From positions 30,540-94,539 of the forward strand of contig JAJVII010000003.1 in the NCBI GenBank assembly GCA_022072085.1: DNA of 64,000 nt, in the 5' to 3' direction. A program made the position numbers and the translations under genes. Under the pieces are notes generated by a model. The model did not search any database. It had not been told where the DNA came from and worked only from the letters and a program-made list of their open reading frames with translations. Within the stretch, counting starts at the first letter, position 1. Every line of letters begins with the position of its first letter. Below, in pieces: positions 26,176-34,426 of this stretch. Source of the stretch: Phycisphaerae bacterium. Lineage in GTDB: Bacteria; Planctomycetota; Phycisphaerae; JAJVII01.

Positions 26176-28358
26176 TGCACAAGCTGCTCGTCCCTGTCGC
26201 GGCCGTCGCCCTGTGCAGCGTCTACCTGCTGGTCGCCGCCCTGCGCACGCCGCCGACGGTGAATGGGTTCGACCTGGAGGCGTTCGGCCGACTGCCCGTG
26301 CAATACGGCGGGCGGATCAAGCCGATCGACTCGGTCGCCCGCACCGCGCTGCTCACCATCTACAACAGGCAGTCGTTCCACGCCGACGGGCACGACGCGA
26401 CCGCCCTCCAGTGGCTGCTTACGCTGGCGACCGACCCGGCTGAGGCGAACACGTGGAAGGTCTTTCGCGTGGACCTGCGCGAGATCGTGGACATCATCGG
26501 AGCCGAGAATGAGGGGCAGCACTACTTCTCCTACAACGACATCGCCGCCAAGTGGGAGACGCTGGCCGACCAGTTCGACCAGGCCGGAGAGGTCGACGAG
26601 TCGCAGCGGTCGCTCTACCAGAAGAAGGTGCTCGAACTCCAGGGCAAGGTCTACATCTACCTCGGCCTGTCGCAGTTCAGCCGCATGCTCGTGCCGCCCG
26701 GCGACGGCGGGGATTGGGTCGATCTCTACGGCGCGTGGAGCGACCCGGCCGACACGCGCGGCGTCGGCGAGGACGCCGCGGCGCGGCTGGCGCTGACGTG
26801 GTTCAACGGCCGGCCGACGGTGAAGGTCGGCGAGAAGGAGCTGACGCCCGGGCAGTGGCTGGCTCGTCTGCGGTCGGCCCCCGAGACCGCCAGGGACGAC
26901 GCGGTGTTCCTCGCATCCGACGCGGACGCGGCGATGCTGCTGGAGCAGATCGGGATGATGTCGCGGGCCAGGGCGACCGGCGCTGCCGCGCAGCCGGGCC
27001 AGCGGCGATACTCGTACAACGAACTGACGCGGCTGATGCAGTCGGTCGCCCCGCAGATGCGCGACGCCCGGCAGGTATTCGCGTCCGGCCGGACTTCCCC
27101 AAGCATCCGCCGAGCGCTTAACCTGGCCGACTACGTGGAGGAGCGGCTGGGCCTGTTCAATCGGCTGATCGGCGTGACCGGCCGGCCGACATCCCAGCCG
27201 GCAGCGATGCCCGGTCCGGCAGCCGACGCGCCGGCGGCCGCAGCCATCCTTCGTGCCGTCAGCGCCTGGTCGTCCGGCGACGCAACCGAGTTCAACGTGC
27301 AGGTGCAGGCCCTCGCGAAGCTGGCCGACGCCGCCAACGCGACGGCTGTAGAGAAGTCCGCGTTCGAGGCCTGGTTCAACCGGTTCGACCCGTGGATCAA
27401 GTGCATGTTCTTCTACATCGCCGTGCTGCTGCTGGCCTGCATTTCGTGGCTGGGGCTGGGCGGCGTGCTTCGGCCGACGGCGTTCTGGCTGCTGGCGCTG
27501 ACGATGGTCGTTCACACGCTGGGCCTGGCGGCGCGGATCTACATGCAGGGCCGCCCGCCGGTGACCAACCTCTACAGTTCCGCCATCTTCATCGGCTGGG
27601 GCGTGACGGTGCTGGCACTGATCCTGGAGGTTCTCTTCCGCAACGCGATCGGCTCGGTCGCGGCGGCGTTCACCGGGTTCTGCACGCTGCTGATCGCCCA
27701 GAACCTCAGCGTCGACGGCGACACGATGGCGACGCTCCAGGCAGTGCTGGCGACGAACTTCTGGCTGGCGACGCACGTTGTCTGCGTGACGCTCGGCTAC
27801 GCGACGACGTACCTGGCGGCGCTGCTGGCGGTGATCTACATTCTCGGCGGGGTGTTCACGACGGCCATCCGCGGCAAGCTGGCGGCCGACCTGTCGCGGA
27901 TGATCTACGGCACGATCTGCTTCGCGCTGTTCTTCAGCTTCATCGGCACGGTGCTGGGGGGAATCTGGGCTGACCAGAGCTGGGGCCGCTTCTGGGGTTG
28001 GGACCCGAAGGAAAACGGCGCTCTCATCATCGTCATCTGGAACGCCCTGATCCTGCACGCCCGCTGGGACGGCATGGTCCGCCGCCGCGGCCTGGCGGTG
28101 CTCACCGTCTTCGGCATCGTCGTGACGACCTGGTCGTGGTTCGGGGTCAACCAGCTCGGCGTGGGCCTGCACAGCTACGGCTTCCGGGCCGGCGCGATGA
28201 CCTGGATTCTCGCGGTGGTGGCACTGTCCGTGCTGATCATGATCACCGGCATGCTGCCGAAGAAGTACTGGCTCAGCCACGCGATTGAGCAGACTGCCGC
28301 CGACGGCGGACCGACGCCGCCGCTGCCGCCGCAGCAGTCTTCCCAGGCTGGCGGCTGA
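26175..28358 (+). CDS. ccsA: CcsA/ResC cytochrome c assembly protein with large N-terminal domain
   Basis: The ATG at 26175 overlaps the resB stop and gives 727 residues. The C-terminal part from about residue 406 is the CcsA membrane domain. It contains histidines suited to bind haem (VVHTLGLAARIYMQGRPPVTN and ATHVVCVTLGYATTY) and the tryptophan-rich haem-handling motif WGRFWGWDPKENGALI. HSYGF follows near the last helix. The first 400 residues, after one signal-anchor helix, form a soluble domain with YGGRIKPIDSVARTALL. That motif is also known from fused CcsBA proteins of Bacteroidetes. With ResB it forms the haem export and ligation machinery. Confidence 0.92.
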   Translation: MHKLLVPVAAVALCSVYLLVAALRTPPTVNGFDLEAFGRLPVQYGGRIKPIDSVARTALLTIYNRQSFHADGHDATALQWLLTLATDPAEANTWKVFRVDLREIVDIIGAENEGQHYFSYNDIAAKWETLADQFDQAGEVDESQRSLYQKKVLELQGKVYIYLGLSQFSRMLVPPGDGGDWVDLYGAWSDPADTRGVGEDAAARLALTWFNGRPTVKVGEKELTPGQWLARLRSAPETARDDAVFLASDADAAMLLEQIGMMSRARATGAAAQPGQRRYSYNELTRLMQSVAPQMRDARQVFASGRTSPSIRRALNLADYVEERLGLFNRLIGVTGRPTSQPAAMPGPAADAPAAAAILRAVSAWSSGDATEFNVQVQALAKLADAANATAVEKSAFEAWFNRFDPWIKCMFFYIAVLLLACISWLGLGGVLRPTAFWLLALTMVVHTLGLAARIYMQGRPPVTNLYSSAIFIGWGVTVLALILEVLFRNAIGSVAAAFTGFCTLLIAQNLSVDGDTMATLQAVLATNFWLATHVVCVTLGYATTYLAALLAVIYILGGVFTTAIRGKLAADLSRMIYGTICFALFFSFIGTVLGGIWADQSWGRFWGWDPKENGALIIVIWNALILHARWDGMVRRRGLAVLTVFGIVVTTWSWFGVNQLGVGLHSYGFRAGAMTWILAVVALSVLIMITGMLPKKYWLSHAIEQTAADGGPTPPLPPQQSSQAGG

Positions 28359-28367
28359 CGTCCGCAC

Positions 28368-29321
28368 TCACCACGGCTTGACGGGCTTGTTGCCCAGTGC
28401 CTTCTCGATCTGTTCCAGTTCGGCATCCGTCAACTTGATCTCGCAGGCCGCCACGTTCTGGGCGATCTGCTCGGGACGCGACGCGCCGGTGATCGCGCAG
28501 GTCACCTCCGGCCGCCGCAGCACCCACGCCAGCGCGAGCTGGCCGAGCGTGCAGCCCCGGGCCTTGGCGATCGGTTCCAGCCGACGGATGCGGGCGAGGT
28601 TCTCGCGGGTCAGGTGGGGGCTCTTGCGTTCGGCCAGCCGCGTGCCGGCGGGCCCCTTGCCGGCGGACTTGTACTTGCCCGTCAGGATGCCCTCAGCCAG
28701 CGGGCTGTAGCAGACCACGCCGATGCCGTGCCGCCCGCAGAAGGGCAGGTCGTGCGTTTCGACGTGGCGGAAGAGCATCGAGTACTCCGGCTGGAGGCTG
28801 TCGAACCGCGTCACGCCCAGCCGCTGAGCCGCGAGCATCGCCTCGGCCAGTTCGTGGGCGTAGTAGTTGCTGCATGCGGCGTAGAGGATCTTGCCCTGGC
28901 GCCGCAGGTCATCCATTGCCCGCAGCGTCTCCTCGGCCGGCGTGTCCTTGTCGGGGTAGTGCGTCTGGAGCAGGTCGACGTAGTCCACGCCCAGCCGACG
29001 CAGCGAGCCCTCGACCGACTCGAAGATGTGCTTGCGATTGAGCCCGAATCCCAGCGGGCCGGGCCACATCCGGAAATAGCACTTGGTTCCGACGACGATC
29101 TGGTTGCGGGGCAGGGCGCGGATCGCCTTTCCCAGCAGCAACTCGGCCTGCCCGGCGGCATAGACGTCCGCGGTGTCGAAAAAGTTGACCCCCGCGTCAA
29201 ACGCCGCCTGCACGCAGGCGACGGCGGCTTCCTCCGCGACGCTCTTGCCGTAGGTCAGCCACGAGCCCAGGCCGATCTCGCTGATCCGCAACCCCGTCCG
29301 TCCCAGCACGCGATAGTTCAT
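28368..29321 (-). CDS. Aldo/keto reductase
   Basis: The 317-residue protein has the NADPH-dependent aldo/keto reductase barrel. The catalytic tetrad is visible: D and Y in NFFDTADVYAAGQAE, K in VVGTKCYF and H in LLQTHYPDKD. The cofactor-binding C-terminus ITGASRPEQIAQN follows. It resembles the AKR11/12 or potassium-channel beta group. The substrate is unknown. It lies 1 base behind pheT and would be co-transcribed with it and the CDF exporter. It converges with ccsA, separated by only 9 bases and without a visible terminator. Confidence 0.92.
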   Translation of the reverse strand: MNYRVLGRTGLRISEIGLGSWLTYGKSVAEEAAVACVQAAFDAGVNFFDTADVYAAGQAELLLGKAIRALPRNQIVVGTKCYFRMWPGPLGFGLNRKHIFESVEGSLRRLGVDYVDLLQTHYPDKDTPAEETLRAMDDLRRQGKILYAACSNYYAHELAEAMLAAQRLGVTRFDSLQPEYSMLFRHVETHDLPFCGRHGIGVVCYSPLAEGILTGKYKSAGKGPAGTRLAERKSPHLTRENLARIRRLEPIAKARGCTLGQLALAWVLRRPEVTCAITGASRPEQIAQNVAACEIKLTDAELEQIEKALGNKPVKPW

Positions 29322-29322
29322 C

Positions 29323-31341
29323 TCACTTGTCCCTCAGTTGGGCCCCCAGCCGATCGGCCAACGCCGCGACCGTCGGGGCAATGTAGCCGTCCACTTCCTC
29401 GTGCGTCAGCGTGCCGTCGGCGCGACGGTATCGCAGCGTGAGCGTCAGGCTCTTCTTGCCGGCGGGCACCTGCTTGCCGCGGAACTCCTCGACGAAGTCC
29501 ACGGCCTCCAGTTGGCACGGGGCGCTGTCGCGGATCGTCCGCACCACCTCTGCCCACGCAGCTGCCTGGTCCACGAGCATCGACAGGTCGCGTTCGATCG
29601 CCGGGAAGCGGGCCAGTGCCGTGAACCGCCGCGGGTGCGACGCCAACTCGATCAGCGGCTGCACGTCGATCTCAGCCACCGTGACCTCGACGCCCAGGTC
29701 GAACATGCCGCGCACGTCGGCCGACACGACGCCGATCAGGCCGATCGCCACGCCGTTGAGCAGGACCGCGCCCGCTCGGCCGGCCTCCAGTCCAGGCCGG
29801 TCCGCCGGTTCGATGGTCATCGCCGCGTTGCGGTCCAGCCCGCGAACGACCTCCTCGATCAGCCCGCCTGCGAAGCGGAACCCGCCATCGGTGCACAGGC
29901 CAAGCCGCAGCGGCTCGTCGGGCAGCACGGAGTCGGGGGCCGGCGGGTTGAAAACGTGGGCGATCTCGAACAGGTCGGCCCGGCGGACCTGGACCGTCTC
30001 GTTGTGCCGCCGCGCCCGCAGCAGGCTGGGCAGCAGCGACCGACGCAGGGCGTTCTCCTGCTTGCGCGACGGGTGAGTGACAGCCAGGTGGCCGGCCGGT
30101 CCGCGGGCAAACAGCTCCGCCAGATCGCCGGGCACGAAGGTGAAGCTGACCGTCTCGTGCAGGCCGAGCGAGCAGAGTGTCGCAGCCACGCGGCGGACCG
30201 CCTGCCGCCGCGGGTTGGGCGGGCGCACATCCACCTCGACCCGCCCGCCGACGGGGATCGCATCGTAGCCCTGCACGCGGGCGACCTCCTCGATCAGGTC
30301 CACCTCGCGGCGGAGGTCCTGGCGGAAACTCGGCGCCGTGCAGCGGACGACCCGGTCGTCCAGCTTCGGTGAAAGTTGGAGGGACGCGAGAATGGTCATC
30401 GCGCGGTCAGCCGGCACGTCGATGCCCAGCAGCATCGCCAGCCGATCCAGCCGCATGGCGATCTCGGGCGTCTGCGGGTCTAGCTTGCCCCCGGCCGCGA
30501 AGCCGGGCAGGGGCCGCCCGCCGCAGAGCTGCGCGATCAGATCGACGGCTCGGTTGGACGCCTCACGCACGCCGGCGGGGTCCACGCCGCGCTCGAAGCG
30601 ATAGGACGAATCGCTGAACAACGCCAGCTTGCGGGCCGTCGAGCGGATGGACATGGGGTCGAACCACGCGCTTTCCAGCAGGATGGTCGTGGTGGCGCTG
30701 CTGACTTCGGTGTCGCGGCCGCCCATTACCCCTGCGACGGCGACGGGGCGCCTGGCGTCGGCGATGACCAGCATCGACGGGTCCACCTTGCGCTCGTGGC
30801 CGTCGATCGAGGTGATCGTCTCGCCGGCGCGGGCCATCCGCACGACGATGCGGCCCTCGGCCAGCTTGTCCATGTCGAACGCGTGCAGCGGCTGGGAATA
30901 CTCGAACAGCACGAAGTTGGTGATGTCGACGACGTTGTTGACGGGGCGCAGGCCGATGGCCTCGATCCGCCGAACGAGCCAGTCGGGGCTGGGCCCGACC
31001 TTCACGCCTTCGATGATCCGCGCGGTGTAGAGCGGGCAGGCGGCCGGGGCTTCCATCGTCACGCTCGTGCGGCCGGCCGTGTCTGGCGCGTCGCCGGCGG
31101 GCGTGACTTTGGGCGGAGTGAACGTCGCCCCGGTCAGTGCCGACACCTCGCGGGCCATGCCGAGATGGCACAGCAGGTCAGGCCGGTTGCTGGTCACCTC
31201 GACGTCCATCAGCGTGTCGCCGCCGGCGGCTGCGAACATCTCCTCAACGGGGAAACCGGCCAGCAGTAGCTTCTCGGCCAGCGCGTCCGCGGGCAGGTCG
31301 GTGGGGGCGTACGTCTTGAGCCAGTCGTAGCTGATCTTCAT
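29323..31341 (-). CDS. pheT: Phenylalanyl-tRNA synthetase beta chain, short form
   Basis: The 672-residue protein has N-terminal MKISYDWLKTY, the B3/B4 domain (NNVVDITNFVLFEYSQPLHAFDMDKL), B5, the catalytic-like core and a C-terminal ferredoxin-fold anticodon domain (RFPAIERDLSMLVDQ to LTLTLRYRRADGTLTHEEVD). The usual length is about 790. The missing portion is the EMAP-type tRNA-binding domain that normally follows residue 40; VEEMFAAAGGD runs directly into TLMDVEVTSNRPDLL. pheS is not next to it. The start overlaps the CDF stop by 4 bases. Confidence 0.95.
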   Translation of the reverse strand: MKISYDWLKTYAPTDLPADALAEKLLLAGFPVEEMFAAAGGDTLMDVEVTSNRPDLLCHLGMAREVSALTGATFTPPKVTPAGDAPDTAGRTSVTMEAPAACPLYTARIIEGVKVGPSPDWLVRRIEAIGLRPVNNVVDITNFVLFEYSQPLHAFDMDKLAEGRIVVRMARAGETITSIDGHERKVDPSMLVIADARRPVAVAGVMGGRDTEVSSATTTILLESAWFDPMSIRSTARKLALFSDSSYRFERGVDPAGVREASNRAVDLIAQLCGGRPLPGFAAGGKLDPQTPEIAMRLDRLAMLLGIDVPADRAMTILASLQLSPKLDDRVVRCTAPSFRQDLRREVDLIEEVARVQGYDAIPVGGRVEVDVRPPNPRRQAVRRVAATLCSLGLHETVSFTFVPGDLAELFARGPAGHLAVTHPSRKQENALRRSLLPSLLRARRHNETVQVRRADLFEIAHVFNPPAPDSVLPDEPLRLGLCTDGGFRFAGGLIEEVVRGLDRNAAMTIEPADRPGLEAGRAGAVLLNGVAIGLIGVVSADVRGMFDLGVEVTVAEIDVQPLIELASHPRRFTALARFPAIERDLSMLVDQAAAWAEVVRTIRDSAPCQLEAVDFVEEFRGKQVPAGKKSLTLTLRYRRADGTLTHEEVDGYIAPTVAALADRLGAQLRDK

Positions 31342-32303
31342 GGCCGATGCGTTTCCATGTGCGCGGGCGGGTTGACGTGGTCGCCCGCATAGTAGGGCTC
31401 GACGTGCACCAGCACATCGGCGATCTGATCGACGCGCTCGACGACGCGGTCGCGCACCGCGGTGGCCACGACGTGGGCGTCGGCGACGCTCATCTGCGGG
31501 TCGACCTCCACGTGCAGTTCAACGAGGACGTCCAGCCCGCTTCGGCGGGCGATGAGCTTCTCGGTCTCGCGCACGCCCTGCACTCCGGCGGCGATGCTGC
31601 GGATCTGCCGGAGCATTCCGCCGCTGACGGCTTCGTCCATCAATTGCGGCGTGGCTTCGCGGAGAATGCCGACGGCCATCCACGCGACGAAGCCGCAGGT
31701 GATCAGCCCGGCGATCGGGTCGAGCACGACCCAGCGCCCGCCCAGGGCGATCGCGGCGCCGACGGCGACAAGACCGATCGCGGAGGAGTAGACGTCCTTG
31801 CGATGGTCGGCCGCCTCGGCCCGCAGGGCGACTGAATTCAGCCGCCGGGCCTGCCACAACTTATACTGGGCCAGCGATTCGCTGACAATGCAGGTGCCGC
31901 CCAGGAAGAGCAGGGCAGCCCAGTGCGGCGGGGGCAACTCCTCGGCGTGGATGACCTGCCAGACGCCGCGGCTGCCCAGCCCGACCGCGAGCATGACCAT
32001 GAACCAGGCGATGAAACCGGCCGCCAGCACCTCGGCCTTGCCGTGGCCGTAGGGGTGCTCGGGGTCTGCCGGCAGTGCCGCGATCCGCCCGCCGATGATG
32101 ACTGCCAGAGCGATGGCACTGTCCGAAAGGCTCTCGACGCCGTCGGCGACCAGGGCGGTCGAGCCGGTCAGCCAGCCGCTGATCATCTTGACGGCGGTCA
32201 GCGCGAGGGTGACCACGATGCCGACCCAGGTGACCTGGACGACCTTGCGATAGCCGGCCCGACTGGTCGTGGGCAGGCGGATTGAACTTGGCGTCTGCTG
32301 CAT
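31338..32303 (-). CDS. Cation diffusion facilitator (CDF) metal exporter
   Basis: The 321-residue protein has six hydrophobic helices and the metal site of the family: the D of ALVADGVESLSDSA in helix 2 and HRKDVYSSAIG in helix 5. HPYGHGKAEVLAAGF follows helix 2. The C-terminal cytoplasmic domain ends in a histidine-containing tail (HVEPYYAGDHVNPPAHMETH). CDF proteins export zinc, iron or manganese in exchange for protons. The D/D and H/D residues fit Zn2+ or Fe2+. First gene of an operon with pheT and the aldo/keto reductase. Confidence 0.92.
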   Translation of the reverse strand: MQQTPSSIRLPTTSRAGYRKVVQVTWVGIVVTLALTAVKMISGWLTGSTALVADGVESLSDSAIALAVIIGGRIAALPADPEHPYGHGKAEVLAAGFIAWFMVMLAVGLGSRGVWQVIHAEELPPPHWAALLFLGGTCIVSESLAQYKLWQARRLNSVALRAEAADHRKDVYSSAIGLVAVGAAIALGGRWVVLDPIAGLITCGFVAWMAVGILREATPQLMDEAVSGGMLRQIRSIAAGVQGVRETEKLIARRSGLDVLVELHVEVDPQMSVADAHVVATAVRDRVVERVDQIADVLVHVEPYYAGDHVNPPAHMETHRP

Positions 32304-32324
32304 GGGTCTCCCGGCAAAGGGGGC

Positions 32325-32353
32325 AGATTACGTCGGGGCGGCAAACCTGTCAA
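32325..32353 (-). promoter_or_regulatory. Promoter of the CDF-pheT-AKR operon
   Basis: On the minus strand a perfect TTGACA (32353-32348) and TAATCT (32330-32325) with a 17-base spacer. It lies 22 bases upstream of the CDF start codon, leaving a leader of about 15 bases with GGGAGA before the ATG. Confidence 0.72.
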
Positions 32354-32414
32354 GGAACACGGCCTATGGCCGGGCCGGGGCGCCTGCAAGTCACAGCCAA
32401 ATGACGCCATTGCC

Positions 32415-32443
32415 TTGACACGCCCCCGTGAGGAACCTATCTT
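32415..32443 (+). promoter_or_regulatory. Promoter of the ATP synthase operon
   Basis: A perfect TTGACA (32415-32420) and TATCTT (32438-32443) with a 17-base spacer. Transcription from near 32450 gives a leader of about 165 bases that contains a strong stem-loop. This is the only convincing promoter before atpB in the region. The 310-base gap 32304-32613 otherwise contains only the divergent CDF promoter and this leader. Confidence 0.72.
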
Positions 32444-32517
32444 ACGCTGTCCGTGCGGCTCTGGACGATGCGCATCGGCCGATTCGCGTCGGCGTTGCAG
32501 GGCGCCTGTGACGGTGT

Positions 32518-32545
32518 CGGCCGACAGATCCTGATCTGTCAGCCG
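32518..32545 (+). promoter_or_regulatory. Leader stem-loop of the ATP synthase operon
   Basis: A perfect 8-bp inverted repeat GACAGATC-CT-GATCTGTC (32523-32540) is extended by CGGC/GCCG (32518-32521 and 32542-32545) after one C-A mismatch. It ends about 68 bases before the first start codon. There is no U-tract, so it is more likely an RNA-stability or protein-binding element, or a DNA operator, than a terminator. Confidence 0.5.
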
Positions 32546-32613
32546 CCACGTGAAAGAAGTCACGGACTGCCCATCGTTGAGCCGGGCGGTGACTTCGGTT
32601 CCGGAGATATGTC

Positions 32614-32877
32614 ATAACGTCGGACTCGCCCAGGCCGGAAGGCAGCGGGCCGAACGGGCAGGGCGCAGGGCCCGGGCCTTCGCTGGCGAACTACGCGGCG
32701 CTGGGCATCGAGTTCTTCGCCACCGTCGGCGTGTTCATTCTGCTGGGCTGGTGGCTGGACGGCCGGTGGAACCCCGGCGGCGGGCCTTGGTTCATGTTGA
32801 CGGGCACAGCCGTGGGGTTCGCAGCCGGCATGTATCTGCTCGTGCGGGTGCTCAAGGCGCGAGAGGGACGCGGATGA
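32614..32877 (+). CDS. AtpZ/AtpI-type small ATP synthase operon protein, unusual start
   Basis: An 87-residue frame ends with TGA at 32875-32877, overlapping the next start (ATGA). The protein shows GPSLANYAALGIEFFATVGV, one helix FILLGWWLDGRW and a second GTAVGFAAGMYLLVRVLK. This fits the AtpZ-like (AtpQ/AtpR-related) proteins that head many atp operons and may assist Mg2+ supply or c-ring assembly. An in-frame stop at 32590 leaves no ATG, GTG or TTG in the frame. ATA at 32614 lies 7 bases after GGAG and is the best candidate. An ATG-TCA-TAA mini-frame at 32609 overlaps it. A sequencing error or frameshift is the alternative. Confidence 0.65.
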   Translation: MTSDSPRPEGSGPNGQGAGPGPSLANYAALGIEFFATVGVFILLGWWLDGRWNPGGGPWFMLTGTAVGFAAGMYLLVRVLKAREGRG

Positions 32878-33299
32878 GCGCCGAGACGACGGCTTTGAAA
32901 CTTCGGCCGCTGCTGCTGGCGACGCTTGCAGTCGCGGCGGTAGCGGCCGGTCTGGCGGCCGGCATCTGGCCGACGTGGAAACTGGCTGGCAGCCGAGGGT
33001 TGGCCGGTCTGGCGGGCGGACTGGCGGCGACGGCGGTCGGACTGGCTGCCGGGTTGCTGGTCATGCTGCCGCGGGCGGCCCGCGGGCGGCAGGCGCTGGC
33101 GATGGGATTCCTGATGGCCAGCCCGGTGCGGCTGGCGGTGACGATCGTCCTGGCGATGCTGCTCTACTGGCTGACGCCGTGGGGCGGAAGGACGCTGGTG
33201 CTCTGGTCGGCGATCTGGTATCTGCTGCTGTTGACGGTTGAAGTCGTGTGGTTGGCGAACATCTTGAATCCGGGCGTGACGCCGAAGACGAACGACTGA
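32874..33299 (+). CDS. AtpI-like membrane protein
   Basis: The 141-residue protein starts at ATG 32874, overlapping the preceding stop by 4 bases. It has four hydrophobic helices (LLLATLAVAAVAAGLAAGIW, GLAGGLAATAVGLAAGLLVML, RLAVTIVLAMLLYWL and LVLWSAIWYLLLLTVEVVWL). Position and topology match AtpI/UncI proteins, which help assemble the c ring. Sequence conservation in that family is low, so the call depends on context. It is followed after 4 bases by atpB. Confidence 0.72.
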   Translation: MSAETTALKLRPLLLATLAVAAVAAGLAAGIWPTWKLAGSRGLAGLAGGLAATAVGLAAGLLVMLPRAARGRQALAMGFLMASPVRLAVTIVLAMLLYWLTPWGGRTLVLWSAIWYLLLLTVEVVWLANILNPGVTPKTND

Positions 33300-33303
33300 G
33301 CGG

Positions 33304-34215
33304 GTGCGAATGCTGATCGGAGCGATGAGAGTTCTGGCCGAGGCGGAAGCCAAGAGCAACCCCCTCGATCACGTCAAGGACGTCCCCTGGCACGGATTCG
33401 ACGTGTTCGGCGCGCCTATTCTGTCGGCGCAGATCGCCGTGATGATCCTGGCGGCGCTGCTGCTGCTGCTGGCGATGATCGGGGCCGCCCGCGTGCGGGC
33501 CTACCTGCCCAGGGGACGCGGCTACAACCTCGTCGAAATCTTCGTCATCTTCGTCCGCGACTTCATCGCCCGCCCGGCCCTGCACGACACCAGGAAGATC
33601 TACCGCTACCTGCCGTTCATTCTCACGCTCTTTTTCTTCCTGCTGTTCTGCAACCTTCTGGGCATGGTCCCGCTGCTGGACATCAGCCACGCGATCCCGG
33701 CGTTGCACGGCACGCCCGTCGGCGGCACGCCGACCAGCAACCTGTTCATGGTCGGCGGTCTGGTGGGGATGACCTTCCTGGTCATCGTCTTCTCGGGCGT
33801 CAACGAGCAGGTGCAGCACTACCGGCATCACAAGGGGCTGCCCGCGCCGATCGGCTGGCTGCTGGGCTTCTTCCTTTACCTGTGGAGCCTCGTGCCGTCG
33901 ATGCCGCCGGCGATCAAGATTCCGATGTCGATCATCCTGATCCCGCTGGAGTTCATCGGCGTGGTGGCCAAGTGCTTCGCGCTGTGGATTCGTCTGCTGG
34001 CGAACATGAATGCCGGCCACATCCTGCTGGCGGTGCTGCTGGGCTTCGCGGTCAGCGGCCTGCACCAGGGGATGGTCGGGCTGCTGGTCACCCCGGTTTC
34101 GATCCTGGGCGCGATCGCGATCAACCTGCTCGAACTGCTGGTCGCGTTCATCCAGGCGTTCATCTTTACGTTCCTGGCGTCCCTGTTCATCGGCATGGCG
34201 GTGCATCCGCACTAG
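33304..34215 (+). CDS. atpB: ATP synthase subunit a
   Basis: The 303-residue protein starts at GTG 33304; ATG 33310 is an alternative. It is the proton channel of Fo. The essential arginine lies in the conserved helix KCFALWIRLLANMNAGHIL. The following helices hold VAFIQAFIFTFLASLFIGMAV, with the conserved Q of the exit channel. It has five to six membrane helices after a soluble N-terminus with NPLDHVKDVPWHGF, typical of the family. It is separated from atpE by 211 bases that contain repeats. Confidence 0.95.
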   Translation: MRMLIGAMRVLAEAEAKSNPLDHVKDVPWHGFDVFGAPILSAQIAVMILAALLLLLAMIGAARVRAYLPRGRGYNLVEIFVIFVRDFIARPALHDTRKIYRYLPFILTLFFFLLFCNLLGMVPLLDISHAIPALHGTPVGGTPTSNLFMVGGLVGMTFLVIVFSGVNEQVQHYRHHKGLPAPIGWLLGFFLYLWSLVPSMPPAIKIPMSIILIPLEFIGVVAKCFALWIRLLANMNAGHILLAVLLGFAVSGLHQGMVGLLVTPVSILGAIAINLLELLVAFIQAFIFTFLASLFIGMAVHPH

Positions 34216-34217
34216 AA

Positions 34218-34252
34218 GTGGTCCGTGGTCAGTGGTTCGTGACTCGTGGTTC
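34218..34252. repeat. GTGGTCM heptamer array
   Basis: Five tandem 7-bp units: GTGGTCC, GTGGTCA, GTGGTTC, GTGACTC, GTGGTTC. The array starts 2 bases after the atpB stop codon. No inverted copy is seen. It belongs by architecture to the same class as the GAATGTC and AGTGCTG arrays of this window. Confidence 0.75.
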
Positions 34253-34278
34253 GCGATCAAGAAGAGAAAGTATCCAAG

Positions 34279-34298
34279 CCCCGTCGGTTGCGACGGGG
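34279..34298. repeat. Palindromic repeat CCCCGTCG-GTTG-CGACGGGG, copy 3
   Basis: An 8-bp perfect stem with a GTTG loop in the atpB-atpE gap. In reverse complement it reads CCCGTCGCAACCGACGGGG followed by CTTG, matching copies 1 and 2 except for the centre. Confidence 0.65.
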
Positions 34299-34426
34299 AT
34301 GATCGACGAGGACGACAACCGAAGACAAGCCTGCGGGGCGCGGGACCCGACGCCTCACTACCCTGACGGGAGCGGGCGACACGACAGACGCCGCGGGTCG
34401 AGGCGTCAAAACTGAGGAGAGGTTCG

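Noticed and set aside
32304..32613. A tRNA or other structured RNA gene in the atp upstream region.
   Set aside because: I found no cloverleaf or TTCGANNC-type arm; the only structure is the single stem-loop of the leader. No tRNA was recognised in any other gap either, although I could not run a tRNA search program.
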